Positions 52,601 to 59,007 of a stretch of DNA of 64,000 nt are shown piece after piece. This DNA is from Pirellulales bacterium (lineage in GTDB: Bacteria > Planctomycetota > Planctomycetia > Pirellulales > Thermoguttaceae): positions 1 to 64,000 of the forward strand of contig JAFGRD010000095.1 in NCBI GenBank assembly GCA_016935315.1, in the 5' to 3' direction. A program made the position numbers and the translations under genes. How positions within the stretch are numbered: position 1 is the stretch's first letter; every line of letters starts with the position of its first letter. The notes under the pieces were generated by a model, which made no database searches, had not been told where the DNA came from, and was given only the letters and a program-made list of their open reading frames with translations.

Positions 52601-55490
52601 CATGGTCGACCGGTGGCTCGTTGAACGTCAGACCGGCCACGGCCAAGTCGCCGGCGTCGAGCGTTGCGACGTCCACGCCCGCCTGGCCGACGTCCGTGAA
52701 GAGAATGTCCAGATATCCCAGGTCGTCGTGAATCTCGCTGTCGGCGGCCGGCACATGAAGCCGGCCACCGGGACCTTCGACGTCGTAGGTGAACCGCAGG
52801 GTCTGTCCGGCGTTCCAGTCGCCCAGATCATCGCGGACCTGGTCGGCATGGACGACGACCTCGATGACTCCCGGCGTCAGAGTCCCGCTGTAGGGATACC
52901 TCCAGACGTTGCCACCCTGGTGTGTTGGGGTTTGGACCGTTACCCCGGCGATGGAAACGTCGCCGGCATCGATCGTGGACGTATCGAGCCCGGCGGCAAA
53001 GAAATCGAGCCACTCGACGTCGAGGTAGCCCGGGTCGGCGTCGATCGCACTGCCGGCAGCCGGCCACACCAACTCGCCGAACGGTCCTCGGGTAACGCCG
53101 TTGATCGTGCCCTCGTACGGCGCCGCGTTGCAGGCCGTCACCACGATCCGATAGAGGCCGATGGATCCCGGCGCCATCGCGGCGAAGGTGGCGCGGCCCA
53201 CGGCGTCGGTCGTGCCGACCCAGTAATCGTCGGTGCCGGGCAGGGAGATGCAGACGCGCGCCCCGGCCACGGCGGTACCCGCCGTGGTTACCGTGACGGT
53301 CAGGTCGGTGGGCGCGTCGAGCTGGATCGCGCGCGGATGATCGACCGAGAGCACGGCGGGCGTTTCGGTCCGCAGCATCATCTCGGGGTCGCCGAACCAG
53401 AGGTATTCGTTGAATTCCAGTTGGGAATAGGGATTGGCTCCCCCATGGACAAGCATGTAGTACTTGGCGAAGCTGAGGGCTTCGGCCGGCCGCATCGACC
53501 GCGGATAGGCCGCGTCGGTACACGTCGGGTCGTAGTCCGGCCAGAAGGACGTATACAGGCCGTGGACCAGCAGGTCGTTGAAGCCGGAGTAGCTGGTGTT
53601 GGTGGCCGCCAGCACGCCCACGGCGCCGCCGTTGGGGTGCTTGAGCAGGGCCTCGGCGAAGCTGTCTCCGCCGTAGTAGTCGAAGGTTCCGGTCGAGCAG
53701 TTGATGCTGAGGACCACCGGAGTCTTTACCCCATTAGAAAGGTCGTTCACGTCGGCATTGCGGAAGGGTGGATCACCCCATCCCGTCTCGCTACCGTGGT
53801 CCCGGTGCTGCACGAGGCCTACCCCGGCGTTGATCGCCGCGCTCACGTCGCCCCGGGCCTGTTCGGCGCTCGTCCAGAGGGCCACCACTTCCGGCGGAAC
53901 GGGGTAGGGCGGTGCGCCGGAGACCGAGAGGCGATGCGGGTAGTCGGCGGTTCGGTAGTAGTAGGGCGGCCCGCCGCCTTCGTCCGCGCAAAGGGCCGTG
54001 TGCACGGTCATGCCCCGCTCGTCGCGGAGATAGTCGCCGACGTGCATCGACGTCTCCATGAACCAGCGATCGGCGTAGCCGTCGGGCCCCGGGTCGTCCT
54101 GGTCCTGGAAAAAGCCGGCCACCAGCACATCGTCGTACCAATCGCCCATGTCGGGCGTGCGGTCGTAGGTCAGGATCTTGTCGATGACGTCGGCGGCCTG
54201 GGCCTCGGTGTTGACCGGCAACCGGCCCAAGGTCAGGTCGGGCAGGTAGTCGCCGCCCTCGATGCACGCATAGGGGTGGTCCGAGATGTAATAGCCGGAG
54301 ACGTAGTTGCTCGGCACGTCGTCGTAATCGCCCACCAGCAGCACGTACGATGTCTTCGTGCCGGTTTCGTAGACGTCGCGAATGAAGCTGCGCACCGAAC
54401 TCGTGCTGCTGCCGATGTCCGATAGCTGCGCCACATGCGTGCGAATACCCTTAAGCTGCTTCCACTCCGCCAGGCGCAGCACGTCATCGTAGAACTCGTC
54501 GGCCGTGATGATCAGGTAGTCGGCCTCGGCCGCTTCGTCGGATACGACGGGTCCCGACTTGCCGCCGTCGTCCGAGGCCGGCGGCGACGACTCGACCCCA
54601 TCGACGGAACGCGGTGTCGGCCCAACGCCAACATACGCGACGGAGAACTCCAGCTCCACGGCCACCGCAATCTCGCCCGTTCCGGGATCGTATTGGAAGG
54701 GGGAGACTTCGAGCAGAACCACTCCGTTGTCTCGGGCGATGGCCGGCTCGCCGACCTTCAGCAATTCCCGCGGCGACGCCGTGGTCCCCGCGTAGTAGTC
54801 CTCGTTGTAGGCGAATTCCGCAGTCCCGGTGGTTGCGGCAGCGCTGGCACCGATTGTGGCACTCGCGCCGAGGTCCGACGTGTCGGCATCCGTGGCATAG
54901 GGGTACGCCGTGTCGGGCAGCGGCGGCTGTGCCGGATAGATAAGGCGCGTTGTGCCGAGCCTCGCCGCGTTCTCGATCGCACACTCGGCGGTGACCTCCA
55001 TGCCGGCGGGGACAATCAGCGAGGTGCGAAACACGGGCAGCTCGGGCTCGCCGGGACGACCGCCTGAACTCCAGCCGGGGACCGACAAACGGGCGAACTG
55101 CGTGCCTGCGGCCGAAACGGCATGAAACTCGACGCCCGGCAGCCAGACACGGCCGCGGATGCCCTGATCCGTGTACTCGAGCGAGAACGTGGGCGGCGTC
55201 AAGGCGGCCGGAGGCGCCGCAGGAGCAGCGCCCGGCAAGAACTCGACCCACAGCCTGGACGACTCGTCGTTGAACCACGCCACGGGATCGTCGGCAAGCC
55301 ACTGCGGCCACGGTGGATCGAGGGCGCAGGAACCGAGACTCAAGAGCGTCCGCAGCTCCAATGGCTCGCAGCGCAACGATCTTCGGCCGTGCGGCCCGGC
55401 GGCAAAACGCGAGGATGGAGACGCCCACCTGCGGTGGGAACAGCCCAGGATCGAGGCAAGCTTGCCTACGGCCTCGAAAAACCTCCCCAT
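46608..55490 (-). CDS. Giant exoprotein with gingipain-type C25 protease, Calx-beta, Ig and lamin-tail modules
   Basis: A 2960-aa protein. Order: LEPR-XLL-type motif (CEPLELRTLL, ~40); C25 protease about 315-645 with catalytic H565 (QHRDHGSE) and C598 (SINCSTG), 33 residues apart as in RgpB; a carboxypeptidase-regulatory-like domain; two bacterial Ig-like domains; a He_PIG-type domain split by a lamin-tail-like module (~1047-1220); two blocks each of three Calx-beta units and two Ig-like units, each block with one further lamin-tail-like insertion (~1625-1807, ~2417-2595); then a dockerin-like module (~2653-2873) and a tail with AWIYVWDRDLPGGRPAG. ATG 55490 has GGAGG 8 nt upstream. Promoter at 55763-55791; the leader may be structured. 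Likely a secreted or surface cysteine protease. Confidence 0.87.
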   Translation of the reverse strand: MGRFFEAVGKLASILGCSHRRWASPSSRFAAGPHGRRSLRCEPLELRTLLSLGSCALDPPWPQWLADDPVAWFNDESSRLWVEFLPGAAPAAPPAALTPPTFSLEYTDQGIRGRVWLPGVEFHAVSAAGTQFARLSVPGWSSGGRPGEPELPVFRTSLIVPAGMEVTAECAIENAARLGTTRLIYPAQPPLPDTAYPYATDADTSDLGASATIGASAAATTGTAEFAYNEDYYAGTTASPRELLKVGEPAIARDNGVVLLEVSPFQYDPGTGEIAVAVELEFSVAYVGVGPTPRSVDGVESSPPASDDGGKSGPVVSDEAAEADYLIITADEFYDDVLRLAEWKQLKGIRTHVAQLSDIGSSTSSVRSFIRDVYETGTKTSYVLLVGDYDDVPSNYVSGYYISDHPYACIEGGDYLPDLTLGRLPVNTEAQAADVIDKILTYDRTPDMGDWYDDVLVAGFFQDQDDPGPDGYADRWFMETSMHVGDYLRDERGMTVHTALCADEGGGPPYYYRTADYPHRLSVSGAPPYPVPPEVVALWTSAEQARGDVSAAINAGVGLVQHRDHGSETGWGDPPFRNADVNDLSNGVKTPVVLSINCSTGTFDYYGGDSFAEALLKHPNGGAVGVLAATNTSYSGFNDLLVHGLYTSFWPDYDPTCTDAAYPRSMRPAEALSFAKYYMLVHGGANPYSQLEFNEYLWFGDPEMMLRTETPAVLSVDHPRAIQLDAPTDLTVTVTTAGTAVAGARVCISLPGTDDYWVGTTDAVGRATFAAMAPGSIGLYRIVVTACNAAPYEGTINGVTRGPFGELVWPAAGSAIDADPGYLDVEWLDFFAAGLDTSTIDAGDVSIAGVTVQTPTHQGGNVWRYPYSGTLTPGVIEVVVHADQVRDDLGDWNAGQTLRFTYDVEGPGGRLHVPAADSEIHDDLGYLDILFTDVGQAGVDVATLDAGDLAVAGLTFNEPPVDHGGGVWRYYYTGALAPGQVTVEFVAGAVWDRAGNPNPGHTETFTFAPLTITSLTVLPQAAFQEPYRFTLHAQGGVPPYEWSPALPVVITECGLGGPDYVEIQNTSGQSVDTEGWVLAVSDDYTDINAVNAALWQLPTSIEGGQVLYRTDRSDDNPFGGNILWNAGNAGWAALIDNNGNLVDFLAWHWMQTNLAAMDLEINGQQILVGDAFSGDGVVSRGLGTIQRQGSADRNTAADFTWVDPPSKGGQNTGLVVPFVGGGAMPEGLSIDRSTGIVTGSPTEIGSFDFAVRAMDSASPAHAVTKEFCLEVVVLPPLTVNLPTDVAEGGGAVPASVSIPEALASDLSVSFQSDDPSELTVPDTVTIPAGRTTADFEITVIDDGELDWIRQVVISASAADYASRYLPLSVHDNETTSLTVDLPSSAAEGAGVLVGQGRVTAHDAPTCDVVVELSCDDLTEATVPATVTILAGRNSATFDVTVLDDAEIDGAQTATVTARVENWTDGSDSIDVIDDDNDLFVTLPAAAWEGDGVLSGAGMVRISGTLPTDLVVSLGSDAPAQLDVPASATIPAGQTWAAFDLYVVDDVDYDGRQTAAVTAHAAGFRDGDDTITVGDNDVHHFSILPVSTPQTASMPFGVAIEAKDVDEETIRVFGETVNLLARGGGNTTSTIVISEVSVSSPDRVEFTNVSGVAIDLSQWQVVLYDRASQTSPLSVFAIPADTMCPAGDVFLVCQKGVAPGTYPSFYTGDEISWREDESAGVLLLDAAGRVVDFMAAAALNPAQISDPLNIVPDHWQGGQVPALASDAVSYQRIGIEDHDTADDWTARNPTLGIVNPGLTLPFVDGATPLPVSPATTTAFVQGAWFGPVSVDAVHDDVVLVVDDGSGHVGTSNTFDVLAGPLDHFGFGPIASPQYVGLPFAITLTALDAHGHAVGDFGGTVWLSGWAGAEPGVPVGVSPAVTAAFDQGIWVGEVAIFEATTAMHLQADDHAGHPGASTVFDVESVIPLTVTVPGDATEGDGAVYGSVTIPFALATDLTISLRSDDSTEATVPATTVILAGQTEVPFELTIVDDAELDWIRPVAISASAPGYGGRPGVIAVHDNETATLTVALPAEAAEGDGLLAGCGTVTVDRAPTCSVVVAMSSADPTEAIVPPSVTILAGRTSASFDITVLDDTRIDGPQGVAIVARVENWTDGAGSIVVGDNESRDLLVTLPALAWEGDGRLTDAATLHISGTLPADLVVSLVSDNVAEVNVPETVTIPAGAMSATFDVTVVDDAACDGARTVTITAAADGFLNGDDTMRVADDDVHHFTFDPVGTRQLASEPFPVTIRARDVGGEEILVYVGTVDLGANSHGGLPVEPATTGAFAAGVWTGEVTVHATGADVELTAGDGWGHVGISDPFDLVAGPLDCFAISPFDSPQYVGLPFALTLTAQDAHGYVVTDFIDRVNLTGWIGTGTGSTVVVSEVNTLSDAVEFTNVSGTNLDISGWQVLIYHHAAMEVIHVFTVPETTICSAGDVFTINERGLPPGSYPSFYSGANIVWTTTSATGVLLLDADGQVVDFMAASGLDPAIVTDPVPVVPQHWQGSQVPRQPSYSYSYQRIGDSDTDGAGDWVCDNPSLGIVNAGLTVPFLGDAVAVEAMPFMTPAFVGGVWSGPVTVFREATDVYLRVDDGSGHVCRSDTFDVRAPVDLNVVGHHVFYNHSAFDGNDPAPNARDDDAIASDKQALLPGQTATFANYTSFQRGINGIMVDIGGPVASLSVDDFRFRVGNDADPDGWNAAETPQSITVRPGAGEGGSDRVTILWNDHAIAGQWLEVTVFATENTRLAQDDVFYFGNAIGEAGNSTSDAKVNAVDMLLARNNPRTFLDPARIDMPYDFNRDARVNASDMLLARNSQTNFLTALQLIDLSRSSPSAAETEPGAVALRLDTPGQDRGDKGQEGSRQNGTSEGLVGSQAGVASGAWIYVWDRDLPGGRPAGARIRAQSGVDAAICGFLSDDDRPG
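47560..49603 (-). repeat. Duplicated module block 2 in the C25 protein
   Basis: It encodes three Calx-beta-like units (starting LTVTVPGDATEGDG) and two Ig-like units (DPVGTRQLASEPF and SPFDSPQYVGLPF); the second Ig unit carries a lamin-tail-like insertion (47705-48240). It matches block 1 unit by unit. Confidence 0.8.
49604..51672 (-). repeat. Duplicated module block 1 in the C25 protein
   Basis: It encodes three Calx-beta-like units (starting LTVNLPTDVAEGGG) and two Ig-like units (LPVSTPQTASMPF and GPIASPQYVGLPF); here the first Ig unit carries the lamin-tail-like insertion (50070-50615). Confidence 0.8.
51830..52350 (-). repeat. First copy of the lamin-tail-like module, inside a He_PIG-type domain
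   Basis: The module runs from VITECGLGGPDYVEIQNTSG to NTGLVVPFVGGG. The host domain reads GGVPPYEWSPALP before it and MPEGLSIDRSTGIVTGSPT after it, which join into a normal He_PIG sequence if the module is removed. Confidence 0.75.
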
Positions 55491-55562
55491 CGTTGCGCCT
55501 CCGTACTGCGCTGGCCGTCGCACAGAAGTTGTGGCAAGAAGCAAGAAGGCTGCGTGCGTCTC

Positions 55563-55631
55563 AAAAAAGAACCGCGGACCTTTGGGACGAGAGGAGCCGG
55601 CCAAAACCGGTGTTGGCGTCCGCGGCCAACA
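55563..55631 (-). promoter_or_regulatory. Candidate attenuator-like structured leader of the giant C25 gene
   Basis: On the minus strand a 7-bp hairpin (tgttggc-cgcggac-gccaaca, 55611-55631) has its loop complementary to a downstream arm. The competing 8-bp helix ccgcggac/gtccgcgg (55618-55625 with 55572-55579) encloses a second pairing (tttgg/ccaaa) and is followed at once by uucuuuuuu (55571-55563), like a terminator. The two folds exclude each other, or form a pseudoknot. No known RNA family was recognised. Confidence 0.5.
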
Positions 55632-55762
55632 GCCACTCACCTCCGAAACCTGTTCCACGGCAACCCGAAGTCCCGAGCTGCACGCCTGAGGCCGCCGCGG
55701 CGAATTCCCGACCGCCGGACGGAGAAACGGGACCTCGCGACGGGCTCAAGCACCTGGGCGTG

Positions 55763-55791
55763 ATTATAACCGATTCGCCGACGGTGTCCAA
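55763..55791 (-). promoter_or_regulatory. Sigma-70-type promoter of the giant C25 gene
   Basis: Minus strand TTGGAC (55786-55791), 17-nt spacer, perfect TATAAT (55763-55768). The predicted leader is about 265 nt. Confidence 0.65.
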
Positions 55792-55846
55792 TACCCCGGC
55801 CGGACTATTGCCCAACATCCTCCGCCGCCTCCGATGGCGTGGAACA

Positions 55847-56194
55847 TCAGTCGCGGAGATTCTCCATGAATGTGCGCAAGTCCACGGCCCGCTGCCCCAG
55901 TTTTCTTTGCGCCTTGGCCTGAAGCTGGCGAATCCGCTCCCGGGTCAACCTGAAGACGTAGCCGACCTCGGCCAGCGTGTAGACGCAGCCGTCCCCGAAG
56001 CCGAAGCGCATTTCCAGGATGCTCCGCTCACGATATGACAGCGTATCCAGGGCGCCGTCGATCTGTTCCCGCAACCCCTCGAGAATCTCACCCGCTCCCG
56101 AGGCGAAGGGAATCGCCAGGTCCTGCTCCGTGAACACGCCGGGAAAAACGGCGCGGAGAAACCGCTTTTCGGAAAACATCGCCTTTTGTGCCAC
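55847..56194 (-). CDS. Stand-alone sigma-70 region 4 protein
   Basis: A 115-aa protein. Residues ~50-110 are a RpoD-type region 4: LSYRERSILEMRFGFGDG, then YTLAEVGYVFRLTRERIRQ with the recognition helix, then KAQRKLGQR. The first ~45 residues do not match region 2 or 3, so core binding and promoter opening by itself seem unlikely; it could modulate RNA polymerase at -35 elements or be a degenerate sigma. The start is GTG 56194, with GGAGGAG 5 nt upstream; ATG 56179 is an alternative. It lies upstream of, and on the same strand as, the giant exoprotein gene, and diverges from galU. Confidence 0.82.
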   Translation of the reverse strand: MAQKAMFSEKRFLRAVFPGVFTEQDLAIPFASGAGEILEGLREQIDGALDTLSYRERSILEMRFGFGDGCVYTLAEVGYVFRLTRERIRQLQAKAQRKLGQRAVDLRTFMENLRD

Positions 56195-56518
56195 GATCGC
56201 TCCTCCAGAAACGTCATTCCATGACTCGGGTAGAATAGCGAAACCGCAGCCACTTGACTAGTGCCCGCCGCAAAGTACAGATTCAATCTATCCATAATAT
56301 GTACTACTTCGGTTGTATCCTACCGTTGCGGCAAGCCGCAGGAGGTCTTTCCGCACGAATCACCCGGCAAGAGGCCCCGCAAACACAGGCGGCGGATTCC
56401 GATCCTCCCCGAATCGTGCAGGGCAGTTTAGAATAACAGACTGGGTGGTATTGGGACGGGCCGCCGGAAGGCTCCCCTGCCCAACCGGTTCTCAGGCGAG
56501 TGTGAAGAGGAGACGGTT
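56195..56518. other. Divergent intergenic region between the sigma-4 gene and galU
   Basis: 324 bp including a relatively AT-rich patch (attcaatctatccataatat). A TTGACT-N16-TACAGA pair toward galU is only a weak promoter candidate. No gene or RNA is recognised. Confidence 0.4.
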
Positions 56519-57400
56519 TTGAAAATCAGAAAAGCAGTCATCGCGGTGGCGGGCTACGGAACGCGATTCCTGCCGGCAACCAAAGTCCAGCCCAAGGAAA
56601 TGTTGCCGGTCGTCGATAAGCCCATCGTGCAATACCTGGTGGAAGAAGCCGTCCAGTCGGGCATCGAGGACATCATCCTGGTCACCCGCTCCGGCTCGCA
56701 GGCGATCACCGATCACTTCGACAGTAGCCGGGAGCTGGAGATCCATCTTGCGGAACAGCAGAAGCAGGCCTATCTGGAGATCGTCCAGGCCATCCCCAGG
56801 CTGGCCAACTTCGCCTTCATTCGCCAAGGCCGGCATCTGCCCTACGGCAACGGCACGCCGCTTCTGGCCGCCAAGGACTTCATCGACGAGGGTGAGCCGT
56901 TCGTTTACATGTTCGGCGACGACTTGGTGCTCTCGGAAACCCCTTGCGTGAAGCAACTGATCGACGTCTACATGCAACATCGGCCGGCGGCCGTGGTGGC
57001 CTTCCAGGAATTGCCGCTTGAGGAGGCGATTCGCTACGGCCTGGCCCGAGTCAAGGAGGGCACCAATCCCAAGGAGCTCGAATCGATCGTGGAAAAGCCC
57101 TCCCTGGAAGAGGCTCCTTCCACCTTGGCCCAGTTCGGCCGGTTCGTCTTGCCGTGGCGGACCATCGAGATCCTCGAGACGATGGAGCCGGGCCTGGACA
57201 ACGAGCTGTACCTAACCGACGCCAATCATATCCTCTGCCGCGAGGCCCGCGTGTTGGCACACACCATCGAAGGCGTCTGGTACACCACCGGCGACCCGCT
57301 GCGGTTCCTGCAAACCAATGTGCAGTATGCGCTGCGCCATCCGGAGATTGGCAGGGCGTTTGCCGAATACCTCCGCAGCCTCGATCTTTCTCAGTATTGA
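56519..57400 (+). CDS. galU: UTP--glucose-1-phosphate uridylyltransferase
   Basis: A 293-aa nucleotidyltransferase of normal GalU length. The N-terminal signature AVIAVAGYGTRFLPATK holds the nucleotide-binding loop; KPIVQYLVEEA, YMFGDD (metal-binding Asp) and VEKP follow in canonical order. It makes UDP-glucose from UTP and glucose-1-phosphate for glycan and exopolysaccharide synthesis, fitting the glycan genes elsewhere in the window. The start is TTG 56519 with AAGAGGAG 7 nt upstream; no ATG precedes the conserved N-terminus. It converges with the pentapeptide gene (4 bp between the stops). Confidence 0.95.
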   Translation: MKIRKAVIAVAGYGTRFLPATKVQPKEMLPVVDKPIVQYLVEEAVQSGIEDIILVTRSGSQAITDHFDSSRELEIHLAEQQKQAYLEIVQAIPRLANFAFIRQGRHLPYGNGTPLLAAKDFIDEGEPFVYMFGDDLVLSETPCVKQLIDVYMQHRPAAVVAFQELPLEEAIRYGLARVKEGTNPKELESIVEKPSLEEAPSTLAQFGRFVLPWRTIEILETMEPGLDNELYLTDANHILCREARVLAHTIEGVWYTTGDPLRFLQTNVQYALRHPEIGRAFAEYLRSLDLSQY

Positions 57401-57404
57401 GTGC

Positions 57405-58778
57405 CTAACCGAGCGGCGAGATGTTGCCGTACTTCCAGACGTTCACGAAGGCCATCACCAGCTTATAGCCGATGATGGGCACGAACCCCAGGCCGCCGAC
57501 CAGATACAGCGTGCCGCAAACCAGTCGCCATCCGCGGCCCCGCCAGGCCAGGCTCCAGTAGTGCACCAAACTGCGGCCGAGCTGGTAGCGCCATTGCGGC
57601 TCGGTGAAGTCCTTGATTTCGGCCGGGCAGCCAAACGTGTAGATGATCGAGGCGATCACCAGCACGATCGTCGCCCCGAACAGCAGCACGGTATCCCAAG
57701 AGAACAGGAAAGGGTGCACGTGCTGGAGGATCTCGCCGGCCAGCAGCCGCGTCGGCCTGCCGTCCGGGACCTCGACGCCCCGGGCCCATCGCCGGGCAAC
57801 CATCACCTTCTCGTTGTACAGCCCGACCACGTAGAACGTGGTCAACAAGAAGGCCAGAAGGGAGTAGGAAACGGCAAACAGTTTCAGGTTGCCGATGGTG
57901 CGAATCACCTCCCAGCTCAGCCACCGCTCGGTCCACCCGCGTTCGCAGGTTTCGAAGTATCGGGCGTCGTGCCTAAGCTTCGTGGTGTCGAGGTGCTTGG
58001 CGCTGCCGGCCCCCTTGAGTCGAACCAAAGTGGCTTCAGAGAAATCGGCCTCGAGAAAGTCGGCACCGGCGATGGTGGCCTCGTTCAAATGTGCCCGTTG
58101 GAAATTGGCCCGCGCGCAATTCGAATCGGCGAGAGTGGCACGAGTCAGGGTTGCGTCGGCAAACGATGTCCCTTGGAGGTCGGCTCGCTGGAGTCGAATG
58201 GACTCGGCTTTGGCGCCGTTGAAGTGCGCGGAGGCGACGGACGCGTCGGTGAAGTTGGCCGAAATCAGCGTACCGGAGCTGAAGTGGGCCCCGGAGGCAT
58301 TGGCCCCGGTCAGATCGGCGTTGGAGAGATTCGCGTTGGCAAGCACGGCATCCCGAAGGTTGGTCCTGCGCAACAGGGCGCCCTCCAGGCGTGCCGTGCT
58401 CAGTTTGGCCTTTTCGAGATTCGCTCCGTCGAGCGTCGCGTTTTCCAGGGCTGCCCCTTCAAAGTCCGCGCCGGCAGCGTCGGCCTCGACTAAGGAGGCA
58501 TTCAGCAGAATGGCCAGCCGGAGCTGCGCCCGGCCGAGATTCGCCTTGCGCAACGTGGCCAACTGCAAGTTGGCTTGTCGCAACAAGACGTCCTGGAGAT
58601 CGGCCCCGTCGAGGTTTGCGCCCGCCAGGTTGACCTCCGTCAGGTTGAACCCGCGCAAGTCCCGGCCGCTGAAGTCGACGTCGGAGAGATCGCACGGTTC
58701 GCTCGGGCGGCGATCCCGCCAGCGGTTGAACGCCTCGGCGCCGCGGTCAAGAAACTGCAGATGCTGCGGGTTTGCCAT
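57405..58778 (-). CDS. Pentapeptide-repeat protein with C-terminal membrane domain
   Basis: A 457-aa protein. Residues ~25-245 are tandem pentapeptides A(D/N)LXX (for example FNLTEVNLAGANLDGADLQ), which fold as a right-handed quadrilateral beta-helix. The C-terminal ~180 residues hold three to four TM helices (LFAVSYSLLAFLLTTFYVVG; WDTVLLFGATIVLVIASIIY; GTLYLVGGLGFVPIIGYKLV). Some pentapeptide proteins with a similar tail are called ion-channel-like, but no selectivity filter is visible. ATG 58778 follows TAGGAGG. A promoter TTGCAG-N17-TAGGCT lies at 58828-58856. Confidence 0.85.
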   Translation of the reverse strand: MANPQHLQFLDRGAEAFNRWRDRRPSEPCDLSDVDFSGRDLRGFNLTEVNLAGANLDGADLQDVLLRQANLQLATLRKANLGRAQLRLAILLNASLVEADAAGADFEGAALENATLDGANLEKAKLSTARLEGALLRRTNLRDAVLANANLSNADLTGANASGAHFSSGTLISANFTDASVASAHFNGAKAESIRLQRADLQGTSFADATLTRATLADSNCARANFQRAHLNEATIAGADFLEADFSEATLVRLKGAGSAKHLDTTKLRHDARYFETCERGWTERWLSWEVIRTIGNLKLFAVSYSLLAFLLTTFYVVGLYNEKVMVARRWARGVEVPDGRPTRLLAGEILQHVHPFLFSWDTVLLFGATIVLVIASIIYTFGCPAEIKDFTEPQWRYQLGRSLVHYWSLAWRGRGWRLVCGTLYLVGGLGFVPIIGYKLVMAFVNVWKYGNISPLG

Positions 58779-58827
58779 CGCATCGGCCTCCTACCGAAAG
58801 ACCGCTTCATCGTGCGGCTGCGAAGCA

Positions 58828-58856
58828 AGCCTAGCGAAAACGCGACGCGGCTGCAA
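58828..58856 (-). promoter_or_regulatory. Promoter of the pentapeptide-repeat gene
   Basis: Minus strand TTGCAG (58851-58856), 17-nt spacer, TAGGCT (58828-58833). Confidence 0.4.
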
Positions 58857-58922
58857 GATTGAAGAGCAGTACATGTTCATGTTTCTCTACAAGCTTGCCC
58901 CCTGAAACCGGCCGGCCGCGGC

Positions 58923-58950
58923 TTGACAAGCTGAGAGGGTCCGCCAGAAT
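58923..58950 (+). promoter_or_regulatory. Possible promoter of the chromate transporter gene
   Basis: TTGACA (58923-58928), 16-nt spacer, CAGAAT (58945-58950); perfect -35, 4/6 match at -10. Confidence 0.4.
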
Positions 58951-59007
58951 GACCCTTGGTGCCTTGGGTATGACAGTCCCGCCCGCGAAATCCGCTTGTG
59001 TCCCTGG

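Larger units (their letters stand above)
55491..55846. other. Intergenic region and leader of the giant C25 gene
   Basis: 356 bp between the sigma-4 gene and the giant gene, both on the minus strand. It contains the promoter and the foldable leader segment listed below. The reading frame of the giant gene stays open to 55658, but no better start or ribosome site is found there. Confidence 0.6.

Noticed and set aside
50724-54425. 1233-codon open frame on the plus strand opposite the giant C25 gene
   Set aside because: It lies wholly inside the antisense of a well-supported gene; composition reflects GC-rich third positions, and no domain or ribosome site is seen.
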